From Rhodospirillales bacterium (GTDB lineage: Bacteria > Pseudomonadota > Alphaproteobacteria > MPNO01 > UBA2964), in assembly GCA_002727395.1 (NCBI GenBank), contig PBWY01000117.1, positions 1 through 34,567 of the forward strand: DNA of 34,567 bases, written 5' to 3'. Shown one piece after another: positions 8,489 through 15,959 of the stretch. How positions within the stretch are numbered: the stretch's first letter is position 1; every line of letters begins with the position of its first letter. The position numbers were made by a program, and so were the translations under genes. A model generated the notes under the pieces. That model saw only the letters and a list, made by a program, of their open reading frames with translations. It ran no database searches and was not told where the DNA came from.

Positions 8489-8929
8489 CTATATGAAAAT
8501 TATTTGTCCTCCATCTTTCTCTGCTTCAGATAAGAAAGTGCTTAGACCACCGGACTTTAATGGTAGATCGTCGCGAAACGCTTTCTTATTTAATCCTGCA
8601 ATAACGATTCCCATTTCACATCTATAAATCTTCACATTCAGCTCGACGCATGCTTTAAGTGTGGCGTCAATTGTACATATTCCATTTTTGTGATGTTCTT
8701 GATCTCTCTTTAATGCTGATTGGCCATTTTCCGAGTTTCCTAATAGAGACCAGCCGGGGACTCCCTCAAAATCATCTAAAATTAATTTGAGACCATTTCC
8801 GGTTAGAAAAAGACTCACAGGTCTATCGATTGCTGCTGCAGCACTTGCAATAGCTAAGCTATAATGTACACGATCATAGTCACCGGAGAAAAGAACTACA
8901 GATAAACGACGGCGGGAGGTTTCTTTCAT
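8489..8929 (-). CDS. DsrE/DsrF-like family protein
   Basis: A 146-residue cytoplasmic protein of the DsrE-like fold. It has the opening beta strand VVLFSGDYDR, an alanine-rich first helix (ASAAAAIDRPVSLFLT) and cysteines at 85, 94 and 104; Cys104 in YRCEMG sits where sulfur-carrying cysteines occur in DsrE/TusD relatives. These proteins can hold persulfide sulfur, though many members have no defined role. The ATG overlaps the end of the moeB gene by 4 nt, so it is translationally coupled to a ThiF/MoeB-type enzyme, which makes a sulfur-transfer role plausible but unproven. Fifty-seven nt separate it from the diiron oxidase candidate. Confidence 0.8.
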   Translation of the reverse strand: MKETSRRRLSVVLFSGDYDRVHYSLAIASAAAAIDRPVSLFLTGNGLKLILDDFEGVPGWSLLGNSENGQSALKRDQEHHKNGICTIDATLKACVELNVKIYRCEMGIVIAGLNKKAFRDDLPLKSGGLSTFLSEAEKDGGQIIFI

Positions 8930-9723
8930 TTGGCAATGTGACTCGAGAGATCTAAAATTGAGGGGTTATCTCCGCAAAGAGGGCAATCCCTATCTGGTTT
9001 TAGTGTCATTTTGCGGAACTCAATTTCTAGCGCGTCATAAAGCAATAAATTGGAGTCTAAGCCTGAACCAATTCCCATAATTTCTTTTAAAACCTCCGTC
9101 GCTTGCAGTGAACCCACTGTTCCAGCCAAGGCCCCTAATACGCCACCTTCAGAACAGCTGGGCACTAGGCCATTGGGAGGAGGCTCGCGATAAAGGCATC
9201 GATAACAGGGGTAATCTTGGCCAATATGTGACTTGAATGTAGCCACTTGGCCCTCAAAACGTAGAATAGCCCCTGAGATTAACGTTTTTTTATTTAGATG
9301 ACATGCATCATTCAATAGAAACCGCGTTTCAAAATTATCGGAGCCGTCTACTATTATTTCATAATCAGAAATTAAATCGACTACGTTATGCGCTGTTAAT
9401 CTCAATTTATAAGATTGAAAATTAATCTCATTGTTTATTTTTTTTATAGTTGTGCTTGCACTTTCGACCTTGGATTTACCAATACTATGAGAATTGTGAA
9501 TAACTTGTCGTTGAAGGTTGGATAAGTCAACTACGTCATCATCCACAACACCTATTTTCCCGACACCTGCTGCTGCAAGATAGAGCAAGACTGGTGCGCC
9601 TAGGCCTCCTGCACCTATAACCAAAACACTGGAGGTTAATAGCTTTTCTTGGCCCAAGCCGCCAACTTCTGGTAGAATTATATGTCTAGCATAACGCTGA
9701 AGTTGTTTATCTGTAAACTTCAT
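8926..9723 (-). CDS. moeB: MoeB/ThiF/HesA-family adenylyltransferase (molybdopterin-synthase activating type)
   Basis: E1-like enzyme that adenylates the C-terminal glycine of a ubiquitin-like sulfur carrier such as MoaD or ThiS. The 265-residue product has the ATP-binding GAGGLG loop (37-42), the NLQRQ arginine motif (around 69-73), the conserved DGSDNF aspartate (128), two zinc-binding CxxC pairs (Cys173/176 and Cys247/250), and Cys190 in the SCSEGGVLG loop. There is no C-terminal rhodanese domain, so sulfur must come from another protein. No moaD, moaE or thiS lies in the window. It lies 6 nt downstream of dut and overlaps the DsrE-like gene. The symbol moeB is by similarity; a thiF-like or another E1 role cannot be excluded. 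Confidence 0.88.
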   Translation of the reverse strand: MKFTDKQLQRYARHIILPEVGGLGQEKLLTSSVLVIGAGGLGAPVLLYLAAAGVGKIGVVDDDVVDLSNLQRQVIHNSHSIGKSKVESASTTIKKINNEINFQSYKLRLTAHNVVDLISDYEIIVDGSDNFETRFLLNDACHLNKKTLISGAILRFEGQVATFKSHIGQDYPCYRCLYREPPPNGLVPSCSEGGVLGALAGTVGSLQATEVLKEIMGIGSGLDSNLLLYDALEIEFRKMTLKPDRDCPLCGDNPSILDLSSHIAK

Positions 9724-9729
9724 TAGACT

Positions 9730-10188
9730 TTAAACTTTCTGATCCGTTATCCCCGTTGAGCCAAAACCACTATCACCGCGAATTGTTTTCGGTAGGATGT
9801 CAGTTTCTATCAGGTTTGCTTGAATAACAGGGGCAACTACCATCTGTGCAATTCGCATACTACGTTCTATAATAAATTCAACGCTTCCAAAGTTCTGCAA
9901 TATGACCTTTATTTCTCCGCGATAATCCGCATCGATAGTCCCTGGTGAGTTGAGTACGGTCACACCAAATTTAATGGCAAGTCCAGAGCGCGATCGAATT
10001 TGTGCTTCATAGCCTTCTGGCAATGCAATCGCTAATCCGGTTGGTACCATTATACGCTCACCGGGCCGTAAAATAATGTCACTTTCTACCGCTGCCGGTA
10101 AATCCATACCAGCCGCGCAGGTGCTTTCATAAGCTGGCAAGGGAATCTCTTGATTATGCGAAAGTCGTTTTACAGATATTGATTTCAT
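9730..10188 (-). CDS. dut: Deoxyuridine 5'-triphosphate nucleotidohydrolase (dUTPase)
   Basis: Hydrolyses dUTP to dUMP and pyrophosphate, keeping uracil out of DNA and feeding dTMP synthesis. The 152-residue trimeric-type enzyme has all five motifs in order: AGMDLPA, RSRSGLA, TIDADYRGEI, RIAQMV and the C-terminal glycine-rich RGDSGFGSTG. It starts 5 nt after the coaB stop and ends 6 nt before moeB, inside the minus-strand operon. The coaBC-dut pairing is a familiar arrangement in proteobacteria. Confidence 0.96.
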   Translation of the reverse strand: MKSISVKRLSHNQEIPLPAYESTCAAGMDLPAAVESDIILRPGERIMVPTGLAIALPEGYEAQIRSRSGLAIKFGVTVLNSPGTIDADYRGEIKVILQNFGSVEFIIERSMRIAQMVVAPVIQANLIETDILPKTIRGDSGFGSTGITDQKV

Positions 10189-10193
10189 AATTT

Positions 10194-10832
10194 TTATTTT
10201 TTTTCTGCCAGCGATTGAAAATGATCCGCAATCCGTTTTACTAATTCATAGGCGACATTTTTTTTCGACATTTCGGGCCAACTTTCAGTTCCGTCATTGT
10301 TAATGAAATGAACCCGATTTTGGTTGCCACCAAAAGTGTTTGATCCCATTGAGACATCATTTCCCAAAATCCAGTCACAGTTTTTTTCAATACGCTTAGG
10401 TGATGCTTTAGAAATCACATCGCTCGTTTCAGCTGCAAAACCAATCACTAGCCTTGGTCGTCCGTTACCTTTTTTAGCTAAAGTTTTCAAAATATCGGGG
10501 TTTTTTTTAAGAGAGAGGGATAGTGTATCCCCCTTTTTTTTGATTTTGCCCTTCGACTTCTTTCTAATACGCCAATCAGAGACGGCAGCCGCGCAAACAG
10601 CAATATCGGCCGGAAGAGAAGTTTTGCAGGCCTCTAGCATTTGCTCTGCTGTTTCAACATGGATTACATTTACACCAGTAGGGTCTGGTTCTTGGGTGGG
10701 ACCGGTCACAAGTGTTGTATCGGCGCCAAATTTTGCGAGCGCTGAAGCTATAGCATGTCCCTGTTTTCCAGAGGAGCGGTTAGCTATATAACGAACCGGA
10801 TCTATGGCCTCTTGAGTGGGACCACTGGTCAC
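10194..10832 (-). CDS. coaBC: CoaB domain: phosphopantothenate-cysteine ligase, downstream part of a split coaBC
   Basis: CTP-dependent ligation of cysteine to 4'-phosphopantothenate, the second CoA step handled by CoaBC. The frame carries the CoaB hallmarks TSGPTQEAIDPVRYIANRSSGKQG, VCAAAVSDW, LKKNPDIL and GFAAETSD. It is in the same frame as the CoaC part upstream; only the TAA at 10889-10887 and 18 sense codons separate them, and those codons (EIQLYFSCEGRLSG...) look like the normal linker and first strand of CoaB. If translated on its own, GTG at 10832 is the first standard start, but it would cut into the first beta strand and has no good ribosome site. A CTG a few codons upstream follows a GAGGG stretch. 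Together the pieces give about 403 codons, the normal CoaBC length. Confidence 0.85.
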   Translation of the reverse strand: MTSGPTQEAIDPVRYIANRSSGKQGHAIASALAKFGADTTLVTGPTQEPDPTGVNVIHVETAEQMLEACKTSLPADIAVCAAAVSDWRIRKKSKGKIKKKGDTLSLSLKKNPDILKTLAKKGNGRPRLVIGFAAETSDVISKASPKRIEKNCDWILGNDVSMGSNTFGGNQNRVHFINNDGTESWPEMSKKNVAYELVKRIADHFQSLAEKK

Positions 10833-10886
10833 AATAGCATGAACGCCACTCAGCCGACCCTCGCAGGAAAAATAAAGTTGGATTTC

Positions 10887-11405
10887 TTAAAGAATTTCAT
10901 GTGGTTCCATCATTCGTCCCATACCAAATTCGCCGCATGCCATATTACCGGATCCCGGCCCGATAATTTGCACACCCCGATTACGCAAAATTTTCAAATT
11001 ATTAACGGTAGCCTCATGTTTCCACATGCGAACATTCATTGATGGGGCCGCCATAATAGTTTTGTCTGCAGCTAGTAAGATAGTAGTCGCCAAGTCATCA
11101 GCAACACCCTGCGCCATGCTAGAAAGTATATTAGCGGTTGCCGGTGCTATTACGATTAAATCTGATTCCCGAGAAAGCCGAATATGCCCCATTTCATTTT
11201 CGTCGGTTAGCGAAAAAAGGTCACTGAATACCTTTTCCTCGGATAATACTGAGACCGATAAAGGTGTGATAAATTTAGTCGCTGCTTTAGTTAGAACACA
11301 GCGGACTAAAACGCCTTGTTCTCTGAGATGGCGAATTAAATCTAAACTTTTATAAGCTGCTATACCACCGGATATAACCAATAAAATGCGTTTGCCCTTC
11401 AGCAT
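10887..11405 (-). CDS. coaBC: CoaC domain: phosphopantothenoylcysteine decarboxylase, upstream part of a split coaBC
   Basis: Flavoprotein decarboxylase that makes 4'-phosphopantetheine. The 172 residues are complete for this domain: start KGKRILLVISGGIAAYK, the catalytic histidine in MGHIRLSR, the PSMNVRMW asparagine motif and the catalytic cysteine in GNMACGEFGMGRM. The frame ends at EPHEIL with TAA, exactly where CoaBC proteins normally continue into the linker to CoaB. The next codons remain in frame and homologous, so this is a nonsense interruption, not a domain boundary. CoaC homologues exist as separate proteins, so this half could still work. It is the first gene of the coaBC-dut-moeB run and starts downstream of a possible promoter at 11476-11448. 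Confidence 0.88.
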   Translation of the reverse strand: MLKGKRILLVISGGIAAYKSLDLIRHLREQGVLVRCVLTKAATKFITPLSVSVLSEEKVFSDLFSLTDENEMGHIRLSRESDLIVIAPATANILSSMAQGVADDLATTILLAADKTIMAAPSMNVRMWKHEATVNNLKILRNRGVQIIGPGSGNMACGEFGMGRMMEPHEIL

Positions 11406-11447
11406 AATTACGGACCTTTGGTTAAAAATTTGATTTGTTTTTTTAGT

Positions 11448-11476
11448 AAATTAGTGTTTCAGGCCCGTAACGGCAA
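11448..11476 (-). promoter_or_regulatory. Possible sigma-70 promoter for coaBC operon
   Basis: On the minus strand TTGCCG (11476-11471) and TAATTT (11453-11448) are separated by 17 nt and end about 40 nt before the coaC start. The match to TTGACA/TATAAT is moderate. The placement, between the terminator of the upstream gene and the first gene of the operon, supports it, but the region is AT-rich and chance matches are easy. Confidence 0.3.
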
Positions 11477-11523
11477 GAATTCACTTTTATGCTATAGAAA
11501 TAAGTTATTATTTTGCAAATAAT

Positions 11524-11552
11524 AAAAAGCGGTACTAAAAGTACCGCTTTTT
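11524..11552 (-). terminator. Perfect-stem intrinsic terminator of the TctC-type gene
   Basis: A 12-bp perfect stem (AAAAAGCGGTAC / GTACCGCTTTTT) with a 5-nt loop TAAAA. The GCGGTAC core is flanked by A-tract and T-tract, so it can work in either direction. It lies 10 nt past the stop codon of the minus-strand binding-protein gene and upstream of coaBC, insulating the two units. This is the clearest terminator in the window. Confidence 0.85.
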
Positions 11553-11562
11553 ATATTCTAGT

Positions 11563-12597
11563 TTACTTTTGATTAATCAATTTTCTGACGCGCTTAAACA
11601 ACTTAGCCTCGGCATTGGTAATAAGTTTTGCATGGGCTTGTTGAGGTTGCCAATTAATATAACCCCAGTCCATTTTCCGCGTTTTTGCGGCTGCAATGGC
11701 TTCCGGATCCTTGGCCATTTTTTTGAATGCTATTCGAAGTGCGTTCAGCCGGGCTTTAGGGATACCCGGTGGCGCAATCCATGCCCGTCCAATCACATCA
11801 TTGTTACTGATTAACTCAACAATTTTACGGTCCAATGGATTTTGAACTAAGTCACGAAAAACTGGGGCATTTGGTGCATCCTTAAGTGGCGACAGGGAAT
11901 TTGCTGCGAGCACGATTACACGCCCGTCCTTCAGCCAATGCGGACGTATTAATGCGACTGATGACCAACCGGATTGGAAGCCGTCAGCTTCTTTATTATC
12001 TAACGCTTTATAGACACCAGCCATACCGCGATAGCCTGTAACAATTTTAAATTTTGTACCAATCATACTGTTTGCAAGCTTAGGTAAAATAAATGTTTGT
12101 GATCCTTTGCCAGTCGAAGCAAAAACAACAGATTTCTTTTTTGCCTCTTCCATTGTTTTAATTCCGGAACGCTTGAGGACTACAAAGGCTCCCTGTGGTT
12201 TGTCGACACCCCCTAAATAATGAAAATTATTGGCAACATATTTTACTCCTGTTGTGCGCATCCGCGATGCAAAGGGTGTATCTGAAAGTAAAATACCTAT
12301 TGCAGTCCCATCTTTTGCTGCCCGATTATATAGGTAGTTAGCTGCTTTAGTGCCCCCGGCCCCTCCCATATTTTGTGTAATAAATGTTGGATTACCTGGC
12401 ATATGTTTCTTCATAAATGGTGAGATAAATAGTGAATATTTATGATGGCCTCCCCCTGCGCGAGCTGCGACAACTATTTTAACCTGCTTTCCTTTATAAA
12501 AATTCGCAACATCGTTGGCTTTAACCTCAAAACCCAAACCGAATGAAAGAAAAGCTGTTATCGCCGTAAAAGCTAATGCTGATTTTAGAGAATTCAT
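11563..12597 (-). CDS. TctC/Bug-family periplasmic solute-binding protein
   Basis: Periplasmic binding component of tripartite tricarboxylate-type uptake, ligand unknown. The 344-residue product has a signal peptide (hydrophobic stretch ALAFTAITAFLSFGLGF, likely cut after KA before NDVANFYKGK), then the Bug-family opening VKIVVAARAGGGHHKYS and the MGGAGGTKAANYLYN motif that binds a carboxylate-type ligand. The C-terminus is highly basic. A good ribosome site (AGGGGA) precedes the ATG. No TctA or TctB membrane gene is near, so it is an orphan that would have to use membrane partners encoded elsewhere. It is flanked by ubiB upstream and its own strong terminator downstream, so it is a single-gene unit. 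Confidence 0.85.
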   Translation of the reverse strand: MNSLKSALAFTAITAFLSFGLGFEVKANDVANFYKGKQVKIVVAARAGGGHHKYSLFISPFMKKHMPGNPTFITQNMGGAGGTKAANYLYNRAAKDGTAIGILLSDTPFASRMRTTGVKYVANNFHYLGGVDKPQGAFVVLKRSGIKTMEEAKKKSVVFASTGKGSQTFILPKLANSMIGTKFKIVTGYRGMAGVYKALDNKEADGFQSGWSSVALIRPHWLKDGRVIVLAANSLSPLKDAPNAPVFRDLVQNPLDRKIVELISNNDVIGRAWIAPPGIPKARLNALRIAFKKMAKDPEAIAAAKTRKMDWGYINWQPQQAHAKLITNAEAKLFKRVRKLINQK

Positions 12598-12686
12598 TTT
12601 ATTTTTCCCCTGTTAAAGTTTTAGTTTTTTATTTCTGTATCATTTTGTATGAAAATATTACGAGAAAAGCAATTTTGAGCTACTTT

Positions 12687-14258
12687 TTAGTAAATTGATA
12701 CAATTAAAAAACTCATCACTAACCCGGCTCCAATCCACCAAGCCCAGCGCGAAATAGGTTTGTGTTTCGACATGGTGTTGGTGGTGCCTTGATCTAACTT
12801 CAGACCCCGTTGCCCAATAGTTTTCACGCTTTCGCTTAAATTTATTATTAAACTCGGGAGATGTTCGATCACTTTTCCAGCCTCAGAAATAGCTTCCTTG
12901 GCTCGGAATTCTTGGGTGAGGTTCTTTTCTACCCATTCCTCTATTAGAGGCCTGGCCAATTCCCACATATTTGTCTCTGGGTAGAGTTGTCGTCCAACCC
13001 CTTCAGCCACAAGCATTGTTTTTTGAAGTAAAAGCAATTGTGGTTGTGTTTCCATTTCAAATCGTTGAGCAACAAGAAAGAGTTGTTCCAGAAGGCGGGC
13101 TAAAGAAATTTCCTTCAAGGGTAATCCCATTATGGGTTCGGCGATCGCCCTTGCGGCTTGGGCAAAAGATTCCCGTGTTTTGGAATTTGGAAGATAACCG
13201 GCTGTAACGTGTGCTTTTGCAACTTTGGTATAGTCAGCTTCAATAAAACCAGTGAGCATTTCGGCTAAGTAATATCGTGTTTTTTTATCAACACGCCCCA
13301 TGATACCAAAATCTATTATATTTATTACGCCGTCTTTGCTGACCAATATATTCCCTGGGTGAAGGTCAGCATGAAAAAAACCGTCTCTGAAGACCTGAAG
13401 AAAAAATGCTCTAGCCATATTTGCTACTAATTTTTCAATATTTAATCCGTTTTTATTTAGTTCAGATACTTCATCTATGGGAGTCCCAGAAATACGCTCT
13501 GAAGTCAGGACTCTCTTGCCTGTTCGGGACCAGTCCATTTTTGGAATATTGAAGCTTGGATCATTTTTAAAATTAAGTCGAAGCTCATCACCAGCGGCAG
13601 CCTCTAGTCTTAAATCCATTTCCATAAAAACGGTTTGAGAAAGGGTATCAACAACTTCAACTGGGCGGAGGCGACGTATATTGGGTGCAAAACGTTCTAA
13701 AATGGACGCTAACCAATATAATAAATCGAGCTCATGATTAAATTTTTCTTCAATGTCTGGCCTTAAGATTTTTACTGCGACGGGAATATCTTCTGAAGTT
13801 GTAGCAAAATGAACTTGCGCAATTGAAGCAGCTGCAATCGGGGTTTCTTCAAAAGTTTTGAATATTTGATCTAGCGATTTTCCAAATTCATCTTCAATTG
13901 CCTGTTTAGCGTCCTTTGAAGAGAAGGGTGGCAAATGATCTTGAAGTTTGCTTAGGTCGTCAGCAAGGTCTTGCCCAATTAAATCGGGCCTAACAGAGAG
14001 CGCCTGCCCTAATTTGATAAACCCCGGCCCAAGATTTTGAAGAGCTAGTGCTAATTTTTGACCGTTGCGTAGGTTTGTGACCTCTGCCGTGATACTCACG
14101 CCGAAGGTAATAAGCCTAATAATAATATTTAGGAATTTTATAGGTATCTCATTTCGCTCAACAAAAAATAAAGCATCATAACGCGCAATTGTACGAATTA
14201 TTTGGATTAAAGTTTTTATTTTAAGAAAACTACGGATCATCTGCTTCAGATGCGCCAT
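12687..14258 (-). CDS. ubiB: UbiB-family atypical kinase/ATPase of ubiquinone biosynthesis
   Basis: Protein-kinase-like fold ATPase that supports ubiquinone biosynthesis at the inner membrane, probably by helping to extract lipid intermediates. The 523-residue product has the family KxGQ motif (FIKLGQALSVRPDL, about 81-94), the alanine-rich loop AAASIAQVH replacing the P-loop, the VAVKILRP lysine, HADLHPGN catalytic segment and IDFG metal motif. A C-terminal hydrophobic segment (WWIGAGLVMSFLIVSIY) fits a membrane anchor. The ATG overlaps the ubiE end by 13 nt; a second ATG at 14240 is an alternative start. It forms an operon with ubiE. It is intact. Confidence 0.95.
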   Translation of the reverse strand: MAHLKQMIRSFLKIKTLIQIIRTIARYDALFFVERNEIPIKFLNIIIRLITFGVSITAEVTNLRNGQKLALALQNLGPGFIKLGQALSVRPDLIGQDLADDLSKLQDHLPPFSSKDAKQAIEDEFGKSLDQIFKTFEETPIAAASIAQVHFATTSEDIPVAVKILRPDIEEKFNHELDLLYWLASILERFAPNIRRLRPVEVVDTLSQTVFMEMDLRLEAAAGDELRLNFKNDPSFNIPKMDWSRTGKRVLTSERISGTPIDEVSELNKNGLNIEKLVANMARAFFLQVFRDGFFHADLHPGNILVSKDGVINIIDFGIMGRVDKKTRYYLAEMLTGFIEADYTKVAKAHVTAGYLPNSKTRESFAQAARAIAEPIMGLPLKEISLARLLEQLFLVAQRFEMETQPQLLLLQKTMLVAEGVGRQLYPETNMWELARPLIEEWVEKNLTQEFRAKEAISEAGKVIEHLPSLIINLSESVKTIGQRGLKLDQGTTNTMSKHKPISRWAWWIGAGLVMSFLIVSIY

Positions 14259-15040
14259 CCAGAATGTATGGCAACAATGCCGCCGGATAGAGTATGATAA
14301 TTTATATTTGAAAACCCAGCTCTCTTGAGTTCCTCGGCCAAAATGTCAGGTTTTGGAAACTTACGAATACTTTCAACTAAATATTGGTATGATTCCCTAT
14401 CTTGTGTGATTAATTTCCCAAGCCAAGGAAGAATGTGTTTTGAATATGCTTCATATAATGGAGCTAAGGTTGGAGTTATAACAGGTGAAAACTCAAGACA
14501 TAAAAAATGTCCCCCAAATTTTAGGACTCTGTGCATTTCGGAGAGGCTGGCGGAACGATCAGTGACATTTCTCAGACCGAAAGATATTACACAAATGTCA
14601 ATGGATAAATCCTCTATTGGTATCCTCTCAGCTGGAGCAGTAATAAATTCAATACCTTTAACATAACCTCGATCTACGGCCCTTTTGCGCGCTATTTCTA
14701 GCATCGCATCATTAGGGTCACACAAGGTAGCCTTAAAACCCTTAGAATGTTTCGGACCTTCTTTTTGCAGGCAATCGAGACATTGAAGAGTAATATCTCC
14801 AGTCCCTGCTGCCATATCTAAGAATTGCACATGGGACCTTGGATTAATATGGTTAATAAGTACTTTTTTCCATAATCGATGCAATCCCCCGCTCATCAAA
14901 TCATTCATAAGATCATATTTATGTGCCACAGATTGAAATACATTAGACACCAATGCCGCATGCTCCCCCCTACTGACACGGCGATAGCCAAAGTTGGTTT
15001 CGGAATCACTTGCCGAGTCCGTTGTGTATTTTTTTTTCAT
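14246..15040 (-). CDS. ubiE: Demethylmenaquinone/2-methoxy-6-polyprenyl-1,4-benzoquinol methyltransferase UbiE
   Basis: SAM-dependent C-methyltransferase of ubiquinone (and menaquinone where present) biosynthesis. The 264-residue product has the SAM-binding motif LDMAAGTGDIT, the SFGLRNVTD family motif, and the LEFSPV segment, ending IVAIHSGWRI as in other UbiE proteins. The ATG at 15040 is preferred; a TTG at 15061 in the same frame lies within an inverted repeat and adds no conserved sequence. It is divergent from mutM, with an 84-bp gap that contains the inverted repeat at 15048-15069, and is followed by overlapping ubiB. Confidence 0.95.
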   Translation of the reverse strand: MKKKYTTDSASDSETNFGYRRVSRGEHAALVSNVFQSVAHKYDLMNDLMSGGLHRLWKKVLINHINPRSHVQFLDMAAGTGDITLQCLDCLQKEGPKHSKGFKATLCDPNDAMLEIARKRAVDRGYVKGIEFITAPAERIPIEDLSIDICVISFGLRNVTDRSASLSEMHRVLKFGGHFLCLEFSPVITPTLAPLYEAYSKHILPWLGKLITQDRESYQYLVESIRKFPKPDILAEELKRAGFSNINYHTLSGGIVAIHSGWRI

Positions 15041-15047
15041 GTGTTCA

Positions 15048-15069
15048 CAATAGCCTAGCAAGGCTATTG
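15048..15069. promoter_or_regulatory. Perfect inverted repeat between divergent ubiE and mutM
   Basis: Nine bases CAATAGCCT and their complement AGGCTATTG are separated by AGCA. The repeat ends 8 nt before the ubiE ATG, so as RNA it would form a hairpin over the ribosome-binding region of ubiE; as DNA it could be an operator for one or both divergent genes. The symmetry is seen directly; no function is known. Confidence 0.4.
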
Positions 15070-15124
15070 ACGCTAGCTTGAGTATTTGAAACTAGAAATG
15101 TTTTAAAATTCCTGGAGATATATA

Positions 15125-15955
15125 ATGCCTGAACTTCCAGAAGTAGAAACAATTCGGCGAGGCCTTTTAAAGGCCATGAAAGGGCAGTGTGTTAGTAAAA
15201 TAATAGTGCGGCGTACAGATTTAAGGCGGCCTGTGCCTAAAAATTTTATTGATATAGTCTCTGGTAAAAGGATCTTAGATGTTAATCGTCGAGCAAAGTA
15301 TCTCTTGGTTAATTTAGAAGCTAATGTTGTTGTAATCGTACATTTAGGAATGTCGGGTCGAATGGTGATAGAGCGCGGGACGGATCCCAACATCCCTAGT
15401 AGAAAGCATGAACACATAGTTTTTATTTTAGAAGATGATACAAATGTGAGATTTTCTGATCCACGACGTTTTGGATTAATTGAAATTTCCAATTCTAAGA
15501 ACCTCAACTCACATGAATTGCTTAGGAATATCGGTATTGAGCCACTTAGCAAAGAATTTAACGCTTTAACGATTGCCAAACAGTTTAAGAAGAGGAAAAG
15601 GACAATCAAGTCTGTTTTATTAGATCAGAGTATCGTTGCGGGCTTAGGCAATATATATGTTTGCGAAGGACTTTTTATGGCTAAAATATCTCCAACGCGT
15701 ATTGCTCATTCTGTGACATTTAAAGAAATTGAAATTTTTGTAATAAAGATCAAACAGCTTTTGCTTGATGCAATAAGTTCCGGTGGTTCTACTTTAAAGG
15801 ATCATGTAAGTGTCACAGGAAATATGGGGTATTTTCAATATAAATTTCTAGTTTATGGACGTGAGAATAAACCATGTATGATCTGCGGAGAGGCGATTAC
15901 TCGAATTAATCAAGCAGGAAGGTCGACATTTTTCTGCAATAATTGTCAAAAATAA
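15125..15955 (+). CDS. mutM: Formamidopyrimidine-DNA glycosylase (Fpg/MutM)
   Basis: Bifunctional DNA glycosylase/AP lyase that removes 8-oxoguanine and other oxidised purines. The 276-residue protein begins MPELPEVETIRR, with Pro1 (after Met removal) as the nucleophile and Glu2 as catalytic residue; it has the HLGMSGR lysine-loop region, DPRRFG, the H2TH segment VAGLGNIYVCEGL and the C-terminal zinc finger CxxC...CNNC. The ATG is preceded by a GGAGA ribosome site. It is in divergent orientation to ubiE and followed 5 nt later by a small secreted protein gene. Confidence 0.96.
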   Translation: MPELPEVETIRRGLLKAMKGQCVSKIIVRRTDLRRPVPKNFIDIVSGKRILDVNRRAKYLLVNLEANVVVIVHLGMSGRMVIERGTDPNIPSRKHEHIVFILEDDTNVRFSDPRRFGLIEISNSKNLNSHELLRNIGIEPLSKEFNALTIAKQFKKRKRTIKSVLLDQSIVAGLGNIYVCEGLFMAKISPTRIAHSVTFKEIEIFVIKIKQLLLDAISSGGSTLKDHVSVTGNMGYFQYKFLVYGRENKPCMICGEAITRINQAGRSTFFCNNCQK

Positions 15956-15959
15956 ATCT

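Noticed and set aside
10194..11405. Reassigned TAA codon (alternative genetic code) to explain split coaBC and ankyrin genes
   Set aside because: Many intact genes here, such as pnp, fabI and echA, end at TAA exactly where their families end.
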